Numbered from the stretch's first letter, positions 45,830 to 56,470 are shown. The stretch is DNA of 64,000 bases from Morinoia aosen (GCA_030386875.1 CM059579.1:19998484-20062483); one strand, 5' to 3'. Program-made: numbers and translations. The notes: generated from the sequence alone by a model not told the origin.

Positions 45830-46210
45830 GAAGCATTTGAATGGAGAGTTATCAAAATTTGAATATGATGTCGATGTTTCATTTGCAGTGCTTGTTGAAC
45901 CATCATTGTGATCATCAACCTGTGTGACCTTTTTTGGAGTAGAGTGTAGAGCACTCGTCAATGAATTATTATTGATGCTTGCATCAATTTTCTTGGCAAG
46001 GGATTGATCATCAGTAAATGTTGCCAGACGAATCATTGATGATCTTGAGAGCCTTGGAACACCAGCAGCTGATTGGTCGCCATCTTCAACTATTCAATGT
46101 TATTATCAAGCGTTAATACAATATTTTAAGGAAATGACACAGGCGTTCAATAGATCGATTCAGTTATTTAATAGAATTAAGAATCGAAAAGCCTTGTTCG
46201 AGGCATAAAT
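45830..46210. pseudogene. Unidentified fragment shared by A and B
   Basis: On + the tail reads IDDLESLGTPAADW, then CYYQALIQYF, then RIKNRKALFEA and a stop (to about 46208). On - a different frame (45740..46036) runs SLAKKIDASINNNSLTSAL. Both are only partly kept in B, where small indels shift the frame. It may be the remains of a captured or transposon-encoded protein. I do not recognise it. Confidence 0.3.
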
Positions 46211-46471
46211 TCATGATTTTTAAGGAATTTTGATTCGAACACCTTTGTTCAGTATTTAATACTGACATGAAATAGGAACTGAATGTCGAACATGGAATAA
46301 TTATCAAGTTTTTAGCGGGAAAGAAAAAAAATACAGCAACAGAACATCATATGACAACACTACTCTCTAGTTATGACGGGAGGTTGACGGTGACCCAACA
46401 ACAATTAAACCGTAGCAATTTTCCCGAGGTGCGTAAGATTTTTCAAGTGAAAAAATACGACCAATTTCTAA

Positions 46472-46815
46472 AGCGGCCCATAGACGATCAATTTTATTGT
46501 CAATATAATTGACAATGATGAATATTGACAATTATATTGATCGTCTGTGGGCTTGATTGACGACCGTCAATTAATTGACTCAATGTATTGACGCAATAAA
46601 ATCGGTTTGAGCCCGTAGACGATAAATTTCATTGTCAATATAATTGTCAATGATGAACATTGACAATGATATTGATCATGTGTGGGCTTGATTGACGACC
46701 GTCAATTAATTGACTCAATGTATTGACGAAATCAAATCATTTTGATTTTTTATTGATGGTCCGTCAATATATTGAAACGTCCATTTGGACGCGTCAATAT
46801 ATTGCGTCAATATTT
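46472..46815. repeat. Left subterminal repeat cluster of the Harbinger element
   Basis: Two similar blocks (46472..46608 and 46609..46742) each run from a GCCC(A/G)TAGACGAT start to GTGTATTGACG-like words. A further stretch of TCAATATATTG repeats follows. The right end at 48765..49042 holds the same words in reverse. Confidence 0.85.
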
Positions 46816-47900
46816 CATTCTGAGCTCCGGAAGTCGTAGTGTATGCACCTGAAAATACTTCGAATTTTATTTATGTGTACTCGCAGATCTGTTACTTCAT
46901 GCATGCTGGAGTGCGCTGCTTCGAATATATGGTACTTTTTATGTCTTTTTATGAAAAATATAATTTGAATTTAGTGAACTAATTTTATTTATAATTATTA
47001 GCCTATTTATTAGCATTATGTAGGAAAGTAAAAACTGGGACTTTTTCCTTGGAATCGGCGACTTTCGTACGGCTAAATCTGGTACTCTTAACAAAATACG
47101 TAGGGTAAGTTATGGCAACCAGGGCTGAGGGTGCTTACAAGCTAAAAGACTGAAAGCGAGAAAGCAAGCGAGAGAGAAAGATGTCAGCAGGATCTATCAC
47201 TCACAAAAAACACGCAGTTTGCTCCTAAATGTCATGGAGAGATGTCTATAACAGAAACGAGCAGTACAAGCATGTGTTTGTAACGTTGATTTCATTCCTT
47301 CTTCATCCCATTGCTTTGAAACATGTAATCTGTCCCTGTGCTTTGGATTTTTTGAGTTCGAAATGCGAGGTACAGCATTAACTTCGAGTATCAGAAGTTC
47401 AGTGTATGCTGGAGGAATTGAGCAGTACGCCAACCTTATCGACATCTCACCGCGCACCACCAGGCAGCCAGCTTCTATCTGCAACTCTCAAGCGTGAAAC
47501 AATCTTCGAGTCGGTTTCTTGCTTCAGTCAATCCTCAGTCTTTCTCGCTCGCCCTCTTGCTTGCTTGCAGTGTATGCACTCTCATAGGAATCCATGTTAA
47601 TCAATTCAAGCTCGCTAGCTTTCTCTCATCAAATCGTTTGGTGTGCAGGCATCCTGACACTTTAGATATTTAATAGCTAGATCTATATGTTTTCGCTTTA
47701 ACCTTGCTGTAAAGTTTGGATTGTAGATATTAGCTAAAAAAATCTAGATGGTTTTTTAGCTTGCTTGATATTATCTTGCGGGAATTACACCTAAGCGATG
47801 CATATGATATATTACTCAAAATTAATATTATGCATTCGCTGTAATGTTTACTACTTCATTCTCATAAAATTTGCTGATTTGCTTAACCAAATTATTTGAA
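46816..47900. other. Interior of the Harbinger element, unidentified
   Basis: No recognised coding. 47130..47590 is richer in GC and has open frames on both strands (95 residues on -, 64 on +) without known motifs. It shares the word TCATTCTGAGCTCCGGAAGT with 27703. Confidence 0.4.
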
Positions 47901-47939
47901 TAGCGAACTTACCACTTTCAGAACACGTTATGTTCAGAT

Positions 47940-48360
47940 TATGTAGCAGACCAAGACGGCTACTGCCACGTTTTTGGGCCACCATAGTGCAACTTTTAAT
48001 TGTGATCATATGGTTGTTATGTTAAAGCACATCTCCAACTGCAAACCTATTGATGATGTTCAAATGCATCTAACAAAATGCACAAACATTATCAAAAATG
48101 TATTGTATCCTCATTTCGAAAAACTGACCAATGATAATGGCAACAATAAGTTCAGTTTATTATTGGACGAAAGTAATGATATTTAAATCATGAAACTACT
48201 TGGGGTATCAGTTATATGTATACTACAGCGATATATCTGAAACGGGAAATCAACTTAGGAATTGCATAATTAGTAAAATGTGATGCAGATAGAATTGTGA
48301 CAGCCTTAAAACAATTGTTGATAAGTATCTGAGCATTGATAATTGCATTGCTAAAGGGAC
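47940..48360 (+). pseudogene. hAT-type transposase fragment
   Basis: The frame at 47974..48186 contains KCTNIIKNVLYPHFEKL and ends NNKFSLLLDESNDI. This is the region around the first catalytic aspartate of ZBED/hAT transposases (F.LL.DES.DI). After a frameshift the downstream sequence resembles the next hAT blocks: GVSV.Y, then CDADRIVTALKQLL, then KGTDN near 48350, where GIGTDNA is expected. No BED finger and no dimerisation domain are present. It stops exactly where the Harbinger transposase remnant begins on the other strand. Confidence 0.7.
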
Positions 48361-48766
48361 TGACAATCGCCAGTCGCCAGATATCTCAGCGTGAGCGACA
48401 GCCGTTGGCTAGGTGATATCGGTTCTCGCATGTTTGTTGATTCTTTCTGTATATATGGAGTGAAGAGATGGAAAAGTTGATCAAATGATGTAGTGTCCAT
48501 TCGAAGATAGTTCTTGAAATCTTCTGGCTCATTTGAACGTAGTTCTTTCAGCAATGCGTCGATTCCGAATATTCTGCCACGTTCCCTGATCCAGTTTTGG
48601 CCCATGTCTTGCATTTACGCGGGGATTTTCTTGAAGTTGAAATTGCCAACGCGAGCGCTACAATGGTAATTACTTCGTCGTTTATCACGTACGGCGTCCG
48701 CAGAGCAAATGACTGGTTTTCATCAATTACATGGATGCAAAGATTGACGCCGCAAGTGGGCAACAA
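48351..48766 (-). pseudogene. PIF/Harbinger transposase N-terminal remnant
   Basis: Minus strand. The first frame (from 48766) reads INDEVITIVALALAISTSRK. A second frame (from about 48605) reads WIRERGRIFGIDALLKELRS, then FKNYLRMDTTSFDQLFHLF, then LSLTLRYLATGD and a stop at 48351. This is the conserved pre-DDE part of HARBI1-like nucleases (W...R...G....LL.EL, then F.NFLRM....F..L, then RL..TLR.LATG). One frameshift near 48600 splits it, and the catalytic domain that should follow is gone. Confidence 0.8.
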
Positions 48767-49669
48767 AAAATCTCATCAATATATTGAGTCAATGATATTG
48801 ATAATTAAATTGATCGTCTATGGGCTCAAACTGATTTTATTGCGTCAATACATTGAGTCAATTAATTGACGGTCGTCAATCAAGCCCACAGACGATCAAT
48901 ATAATTGTCAATATTCATTATTGTCAATTATATTGACAATAAAATTGATCGTCTGTGGGCCGCTTTAGTGGGCAAAAAAAAAATCTCGTCAATATATTGA
49001 GTCAATAATATTGACAATTAAATTGATCGTCTATGGGCCGCTTAAGGGTCGTACAGAAAATGCGTTCGCAACAGCTGGTAGCAGTTTGCAGCTCACAGAA
49101 ATGAGTTTTTATCACTAAAATAGGAGTTTTAGATGTAAGATCACCGGCACTGAGCAAGTTTGGATGCTTACTAAATTTATTACGCGCATATTTCCAAAGT
49201 TGTTCGATAATCAGTTCAGTTCGATATTTGATGAATTACCCTAGCGGTAAATGACTTACCGCAACTCCAGTGTTTGAAGCGGCAAGTTATTCAAGGAGCA
49301 GGTCGGACAGCAACACTGCAATGCGCACTCGCTTCCAGCGGGATCGTCATCAAAGACGAAACCAAACCTACTGCTATACCTCGTTAATACACATTTGACG
49401 AAAAAAGTGTATGGAAGAAAAGTAGTTCATTTCGATGTTATTACCATGATTCAAGCAACAAAAATTCGAAAGTCGATGAGTAGCTGCTTATTCGAGCGCA
49501 TTCGTCATCAAAGACGAAACTAAACTTACCGCTATAAATCGTAAAATACTCATTTGAGACGGAAAGTGCATAGAAGAAAACTTGTTTATTTTGATTCAAT
49601 TAATTAGGTTCAGGCACCAAAAAGTGGAAAATCGACAACTGACATATCCTTCAGATTTACCTTATCTTC

Positions 49670-50602
49670 TTAGCGCCACAAGGTAGATATTGGGTTCAGA
49701 ACTGCTCTACATTACCTTAAAGGTAATGTTCTACATTACCTTAATTTGAGTCAATCAGTATGCTGAATCAGTATTCTGTCGTACAATTGAATAATATTAA
49801 AGTCCTTTTCTTCTTCTTGAAAGGCGGCCTGTCACAAACGCTTCTCATTCCTTACTCAACAATGTTACAACTTCCCTCTACTCTAAAATTCCTTTAATTT
49901 TTTTGACTAAGCTTACTGGAACAATCTCTACGAAATATAAGGATCACAGGCAATATTAATGAACTTGTAGACAAAAGTCTTATAATTTACAGCGCTATGT
50001 ACTCAAACCATGTGAATCATTTTATCCAGGTCTAAAGTAGAGCAATCCCTATCGTGCGTTTATTTAAGTACAAGAGATATCTTTCATCCTTTTCTAGGTA
50101 CAGATATTTTCTAGCACTCAACAGTCCTTCAACATTTCACCAACTCCCAACATTAACAAATATTTCAAACCCATACTTCTAGTTCCTCAGGACTAAAAGT
50201 ACTGTTTAAATACAAGCAATGAACGAAAATGAGGTAAAAAAGTGCCTGCCGCTCACATTGAACGCTTGTTTCCTAAATGCAGAGAATGACAGCTCGCAAT
50301 TCTAGGGTGGTTGTTGCTGCAAGTAAAGATGATGAGCCGACGCTTGCACTTAATGCTGCACGCATGCTAACATGCTCGCTGTCCCACACTATAAGCTGAG
50401 GATGCGCACTGTGACTCGTGTCTAATGACGCGCACGGTACCTCACAAATCCCTGATGTTCAACAATAACTCAGCACTCGCAAAATAACCATTTATTGATA
50501 GATTTATAAGACTGAAAATGTAAGTAAAAGATTATTTCATTCAATCAGACGCTAATTCACGCGGTAAAAGTTTCTCGTTCTCATGTAAATAAAATTTCCT
50601 AT
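49670..50602. other. Spacer between the nested stack and element B
   Basis: AT-rich. No recognised feature apart from a short tandem ACATTACCTTAA motif at 49704..49745. Confidence 0.45.
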
Positions 50603-51506
50603 TAGGGTAATTCATCAAATATCGAACTGAACTGATTATCGAACAACTTTGGAAATATGCGCGTAATAAATTTAGTAAGCATCCAAACTTGCTCAGTGCC
50701 AGTGATCTTACATCTAAAACTCCTATTTTAGTGATAAAAACTCATTTCTGAGAGCTGCAAACTGCTACCAGCGGTTGCGAACGCATTTTCTGTACGACCC
50801 TTACAAATTGGTCGAATTTTTTCACTCGAAAAATCTTACGCACCTCGGGAAAATTGCGACGGTTTAATTGTTGTTGGGTCACCGTCAACCTCCCGTCATA
50901 ACTAGAGAGTAGTGTTGTCATATGATGTTCTGCTGCTGTATTTTTTTCTTTTCCGCCAAAAACTTGATAATTATTCCATGTTCGACATTCAGTTCCTTTT
51001 TCATGTCAGTATTTAATACTGAACAAAGGTGTTCGAATCAAAATTCCTTAAAAATCATGAATTTATGCCTCGAATAAGGCTTTTCGATTCTTAATTCTTT
51101 TAAATAACTGAATCGATCTATTGGACGCCTGTTTTATTTCATTAAAATATTGTATTAACGCTTGATAATAACATTGAATAGTTGAAGATGGGAATTCTGG
51201 TGAGGGGCTACCAATCAGCTGCTGGTGTTCCAAGGCCCTCAAGATCATCAATGATTCGTCTGGCTACATTTACTGATGATCAATCCCTTGCCAAGAAAAT
51301 TGATGCAAGCATCAATAATAATTCATTGACGAGTGCTTTACACTCTACTCCAAAAAAGGTCACACAGGTTGATGATCACAATGATGGTTCAACAAACACT
51401 GCAAATGAAACATCGACATCATATTCAAATTTTGATAACTCTCCATTCAAATGCATCTTGAAAATAAGTAATGAGACAGTTATTTCAAACAAACAAACAA
51501 AACAAA

Positions 51507-51793
51507 CATCGGCATCTTTGGGATGCTTTATTTCCAATCAAGCCTGATACAAATGATCTTAAGCATTGGTTTTTCAAATGTCTTATAACTAACACTATAT
51601 ATAGGACACCATGACGGTTCCTCCGTAAAGCCGGTACCCATTTCCGACACCTGGGTCGAGTGGGGTATTGTGCTTGTGGGGTATTGTGGGTACCTTATAC
51701 CCAACGGGGAAAATCGCAGCGCCAGCGCCGGGATACGAACCCGCGACTCCAACATACAAGTCCGATCCCTTAACCGCTGTGCCACCGCGAGCA
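51507..51793 (-). repeat. tRNA-derived SINE, copy S3, inside element B
   Basis: Complement of S2, with B box GGATACGAACC (+ strand view) near 51730 and A box near 51776. A partial duplication of TGTGGGGTATTGTG (51670..51690) lengthens the body compared with S1 and S2. Confidence 0.92.
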
Positions 51794-51924
51794 TTTCCAA
51801 GAAAATCCAGTGCACCAAAGAAAAAAAAAATGAAAGAAAAACGTTTATTTTCCAAGTGGCCACATGAGATACATGTCAACATATTGGGTTTTAAAAAGTT
51901 TCTTAATATAGGACATCCTAAAAC

Positions 51925-52215
51925 AAAAGTTCCATGCGAGGAGTACTAATTGACAAACCATCAGAGGTGTACAAATAGAAAAGCCATATGAGGCATAATA
52001 ATTGACAAACTATACGAGGTGTACTAATAGAAAAACTATCAGAGGCGTACAAATAGATAGACCATACGAGGCATATTAATGGACAAAATATACGAGGCGT
52101 ACTAATAGACAAACTATACGTGGCGTGCTAATAGCTATTAGCACGCCACGTATAGTTTGTCTATTAGTACGCCTCGTCTAACAAATGTTCCATACGAGGA
52201 GAACTAATTGACAAA
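51925..52215. repeat. 26-bp minisatellite in element B
   Basis: Reverse complement of the array at 45130..45380, with units such as GACAAACTATACGAGGCGTA. It is interrupted by the long palindrome at 52093..52176. Confidence 0.88.
52093..52176. repeat. 84-bp perfect palindrome
   Basis: Two 42-bp arms with no spacer, centred between 52134 and 52135 (CTAATAG|CTATTAG). The arms begin CGAGGCGTACTAATAGACAA. It covers more than one unit of the 26-bp array. It is absent from element A, so it formed after the copies separated. Confidence 0.95.
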
Positions 52216-52474
52216 CTATCCTGTTCGAATCAAAATTCTTGTTCGATTCATGTTCGATATTGATGAAATTATGTTATTAAAAATTCGATTTTTAGAACAA
52301 TAAATCAATTCCAACAATCTACGTTGTCTTTAAAGCGACATCACAGAACAAGAAAGCAACTGTTCAAGAATAATCTTGAGGCCCGCAACAGTTATTCAGA
52401 GCAAAAGTTACCGATTTATGAAGGTTGTTTCTAGACACACGAGGTTTCTGTTCGATATTTGATGAATTACCCTA

Positions 52475-54458
52475 CCTACGAAGCAGTTAAATGTTTTCAA
52501 CAAAGAAGAAAATTCATTATTCGAACGCATTCAACATGCTTCACTTCATCTGCCATCATTGTATACTTTCGAATGTAATTCGTAGCTCTGAAGTCAAACC
52601 ATATTTACTACAGCAGGTTATTTCTAGTCGCACGGAAGAACAGTGTGGAAGAAAACATGGTATTCCATTTCAAGAGGAATCAAATGCTCGAGCTTCACCT
52701 CCCTAGAGAAAAGCCAAATAATTAACCATCGCAAATAAATTACAATTGAACACAGCAAGAACCCACACCAGAGTAACCTCGGTGCATTAGAGTTCATCTT
52801 AATAGAAGGATGTTGCGCGCTTCCACCGAGAAAGTAATTCTCAAGAGCACGCATATGAAAAATTCCTGGAAGTCTTGACTAAAATAGAATCTCTCAACGA
52901 TATAGAATATTTGCTTCTTGAGATACTGGAATGAATTTCCGAGCGTAACTTTTCTTCTTTAAAACCGTACTGCGCACATAAGAAACGTATTAAATGCACT
53001 GCACGTTTCCTCGGAATAAAATTAGAGCATAAAGTTATCGTAACCGACATTCGTTCTTCAATAGAGAAGTGTAGGAGTGTGCACGTAACTGTTTCACAGT
53101 TAAGCATCCCCTTCAAAATATATTTCTTGGGAATAAAAAGAACAAAAACTGATAAAAATATGCCGTATTCAGAGAAAGAAATAGCTCTAATTTTCAGAAG
53201 CGCAATCTTCAATTTTTAAAAACACATACCTCCTTTTGGAAAGACGTTTCCTTGTTTTCTTCAAGAAAAAGGGAAAGTTAATACTTCAATAGGAGGCAGC
53301 ATTTTCGTCGGACAAGATGAGTCGCGCACGAAATTACCACAGAAGATGTGGTCTGGCTGCGGTAATAATTATTACAATCGTCGTCTGCTGGCGCAGGAAC
53401 ATAGGCAGTCGAGGGAAGGCGTCATGCAACGAAGTCGTTTCTTGAGCGCAGCGGCTCAAATGTAAAGCTTCGGACCAATGAAGAAAAAGCCGTCATGTGA
53501 CTACGTTTAGTGGCATCTACAATTTTTACATTTTCAAGTTTCCTACTTTAACGTCGCATATGCTGCACTTATCATTGATAAAAGGATTTTGATAGTAAAT
53601 GGTCATAGGTTTATACTAATTTCAAAGGGGAAATTCATATACAAGCGCATATAAGTACCAAATTTGCAGTTTTCATTATTGAAGCTGGTATCACTGTACG
53701 TATAAAAAACTCATCCTCCCATACTATTAGAAATGTTAATTTCATACAAAAAGGCACTCAAAGAAGGTGTTCTTAAGAACAAAGAGAACCATACCAAGGC
53801 TGTATTATGACGTGCCAGGGGTAAGCCAGCGAGAATTATCGGGACTGCGCTCAAAATGACCAGAATCGCTTACTCGAGAGGTGGAAGAGATGAGCAGGTG
53901 ACCTGTGCATCAGTGGTTACGAGAACGGAAATCTGATTTTTACTTTCACTCATTTTATCATCTTCCGTAAATCTCGCTCATTGATGTAAAGCAACAGCGT
54001 CCAGTTGATCATTATGGTCATTGGTGTTACTAACATGATATATTTTGAGGCACTGTAGTGATGATAATACGAATATGAACAATCATTATTTTCAAATGAC
54101 AATGTTAGTATTTGAAACTAAATTTTACTCGTAATAAATATCGCGAACTTCAAGACACGAAATGCTTAAACTAAATAAAATCCTAAATCGATAAAGACAG
54201 AACTGAGGATAAAAAATTTTAATGCTGAATTTTTAAGCAGAAATGATAATTTATGTAAAATAAAAAAAACGATGTACTGTTACACGCAAAATTATTCGTA
54301 CTCCTGTCTTCTCAAATATCGTTGAATAAAACTTTCAACAGCCTGCTTTTTCGTGAAGCTTATATTAAAAGTTTCGAAGGTATTCCACGGGGTAACGCCC
54401 ATTCCAAATATTATTATTTTAAAAAACATATCCTAAACAAATAACGGAAACAAAAAAA
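52475..54458. other. No supported feature
   Basis: AT-rich. A minus-strand frame of 123 residues (52841..53212) and a + strand frame of 71 residues (52491..52706) have no recognised domain. 53300..53470 is GC-richer without other support. Confidence 0.45.
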
Positions 54459-55637
54459 CATGCACCATGTTCATATTTATTCGCACCCTTCTCAATAACC
54501 TGTAGTGAGACTTTTTTAATAACAGTTTACAGACGTTTTCTGAAATCTACAAATAGATTCTTGCAAACATCGACCAAAATATAGGGCCACTGGGTGTCCT
54601 TGCATTGACAATTTCCTTAACGATCTCTTCAAATTTTCGATAGGATTCAGGGCTGGACTGTGGTTTGGCCCCTACAAAGCCTATACTTCCATGCTCAGCA
54701 GCATGATTAGGATCGTCATCATATTGAAAGACCATGTCGGGCCTAAGACCGAGACCTCAACAAGACAGCGCCAAATTTGCACTAATTAATCTTTCTCCAT
54801 GATATCTTTACCCTTCACAGGGCATCCAGTTTCATATCCGGAAAAAAAAAACATCCGACTCCTACCATTATGTTTCAGAGTTGGAAAAAGAAAGCTTAAC
54901 AGCATCACCATTATTTCACCAAGCAAAGAAGCATCAAAAGTTCAATCATCCCCGAAAAGTTCAATCTTCGTCTCATCGCACCACAGACTCGGTGACCAGC
55001 AACTAGTTTCTTTTGTATTATATTTTCATGATAAAATAAACGGGCTTTAACATGTCTAGCCGTGAGAAAAGTCATTTTTCTTGCTCTGTTTCTAACAAAT
55101 CCTTCCTTCCCAAGTATTCTTTGTAGTGTTGATCTAGAAATTTCAATTCCTTAGATTCGGAAACTTAGATTCTGTAACAGCACTTTCCTTGTGACGCTCG
55201 GGCCTTTGTTAACATCTCACACCACTGGTCCTGGCGAGCGGAGTGGAAGCTTCCCATTTCTTCCTCGTGCCTAAAGGTTCTGAATGGTGCTCAACTTCAT
55301 ATGCTTCTGTATACTTTGAACTGTTGACACAGTGAGCATTCATTAATTACTTCAAAAATAATTTAGACACTCCCATTCTCGTGAGTATTCATTAATTTTC
55401 CTCTCAACTCGATGATGCGAGCTCATTTTTCTTCACCATGTTGTCTTGACCGTTGCTTAAGTTGAAATGAGAAATTTTACAAAACCTCACGTTATGTAAG
55501 CGTAGTAAAATCCTCTAGAATAAGCTGCATTATCGGCATTAAGAAACTAAATTCACATCCTACTATAATAGCATCATTAAATGAGTTTGCTTCACTCTCC
55601 GAGATAAGTACGAATAAGTTTGAACACGGCGTACATG
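54459..55637 (-). mobile_element. Tc1-like transposon relic 2
   Basis: The inverted ends pair as CATGCACCATGTTCATATTT on the left against CATGTACGCCGTGTTCAAAC on the complement of the right (55608..55637). Between them the minus strand encodes broken Tc1 transposase. About 54735..54690 reads MVFQYDDDPNHAAEHG, the QHDNDPKHT region. Sequence near 55330..55160 matches the N-terminal part seen in relic 1 (ASQGKCCYRI against SPGKVLLQN). It is about 1.2 kb, in the same orientation and subfamily as relic 1, with many stops. Confidence 0.82.
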
Positions 55638-56104
55638 CTATTTATATCAATCATAATTTGCTTAAAAAGTTATTTTTCAGAAACTTTGCATTTGCGCTTC
55701 CTTTTACAACACTTTCTAAACTTTAAGTATAAGTATTACAAAATAATACAAAGTAATGTATTCCATTGACAATTTTATTAAAATATATTCAAGAATGAAA
55801 CAGAGGTAAGAATGATTCTCAGCGTGCTTATAGGGAGCATTTTTCAACGGCTTCATGTTCCATCTTACTGCTCTTCGTCAAAAAGACGTTTTCTTCCATA
55901 CACGCGCCCCATGCTATGAATACCTGCAAAATTTCAAGCTTCGAGCCTCGATTCTTACGGAGCTCAAGGCGGAAAATACAGACATCACCGCATGATTTAG
56001 TCGTGTTACACAAGGAGTAGAAAATACTTATCAGTTGAGCAAGGAACTCCTCCCTCCAAACGAACTTTTGCTTTTCTACCCGATAAACCTACCTGATTGA
56101 TCGA
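55638..56104. other. No supported feature
   Basis: AT-rich, nothing recognised. Confidence 0.4.
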
Positions 56105-56470
56105 AATTCAGTTTCAGCTTCCATAACCACAATAAATGTGTTCAAAGAGAGGGAGGATGAAGACACCATTTAGTATAGAGCTAGGGGCATACGGAATTTA
56201 TGAACAAGGTGTTCCCACACAAGATTCCTGCTCATAGAAACAGTGAGTTGATAAGGATGGATATCAAATAAGATAAAAGTTGAAAAAGAAAGTTAAAGGG
56301 GTTGAAAAAGCGGACAGCAGAGAACCGAAAAAGGATGGTCATTTCACAAAGCAAAAATCTATTCTATTCCAACAAAAAGGTCTACTTAACTGTCAGTTCG
56401 GGACCTCATATTTTACCCATGGAGGTCCTAATTCCCATAGTTACACTAATTGTATTACTTTGAAGCGGAA
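56105..56470 (-). repeat. Family D SINE-like copy 11
   Basis: Shows CAGCTTCCATAACCACAATAAATGTG, ACACCATTTAGTATAGAG, GGACAGCAGAGAACCG, CCAACAAAAAGG and a worn ACTTTGAAGCGG head. It has the longer middle (GGTGTTCCCACACAAGATTCCTGCTC). Counting split copy 5 as two pieces gives the 12 D segments mentioned elsewhere. Confidence 0.82.

Larger units (their letters stand above)
46472..49042. mobile_element. PIF/Harbinger-type transposon, 2571 bp, nested in element A
   Basis: The ends are inverted repeats AGCGGCCCATAGACGATCAA... and are flanked by TAA (46469..46471, 49043..49045). Element B has the unoccupied sequence (its complement reads CCAATTTGTAAGGGTCGTAC), so the ends are exact. Terminal regions of about 300 bp on each side are built from repeated, inverted copies of GATCGTCTRTGGGC and GTCAATATATTGA words, including internal copies of the terminus. 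The interior carries a broken Harbinger transposase N-terminus and a hAT fragment. The DDE domain is absent, so it is non-autonomous. Confidence 0.92.
44865..49241. mobile_element. Element A: TA-flanked DNA element with 23-bp inverted ends
   Basis: It starts GGGTAATTCATCAAATATCG and ends with the complement, 23 bp perfect. It is flanked by TA (44863..44864, 49242..49243). The MITE C3 sequence is continuous across it (TTATAAGTTATA then GCGGTAAATG), which fixes the ends. A TA duplication suggests the Tc1/mariner superfamily, but the termini are not of a type I know and no transposase is present. Without the Harbinger insertion it is about 1.8 kb. It carries a 26-bp minisatellite, a family F tail and a tRNA-SINE in that order. 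Confidence 0.9.
44180..49661. mobile_element. MITE C3: outer shell of the nested stack
   Basis: A family C foldback MITE with GGTAAATCTGAAGGA ends. A perfect 8-bp duplication TTATCTTC lies at 44172..44179 and 49662..49669. Its own sequence is 44180..44200, 44749..44864 and 49242..49661. MITE C2 is inserted in its left terminal repeat and element A further in. Removing both gives a normal family C element similar to C1 in opposite orientation. Confidence 0.92.
50605..52472. mobile_element. Element B: second copy of the A family, inverted, without the Harbinger insertion
   Basis: GGGTAATTCATCAAATATCG at 50605 and its complement ending at 52472, with TA on each side (50603..50604, 52473..52474). 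The content is element A in reverse order and orientation: unidentified fragment, SINE, family F tail, 26-bp minisatellite. It is 1868 bp. It differs from A by scattered substitutions, an insertion in the SINE body near 51675 and an added inverted duplication at 52093..52176. Confidence 0.93.

Noticed and set aside
46472-48965. Inner end at 48965 as the true Harbinger terminus
   Set aside because: It is followed by TTA, not by the TAA found on the left, and the empty site in element B matches only the outer end at 49042.
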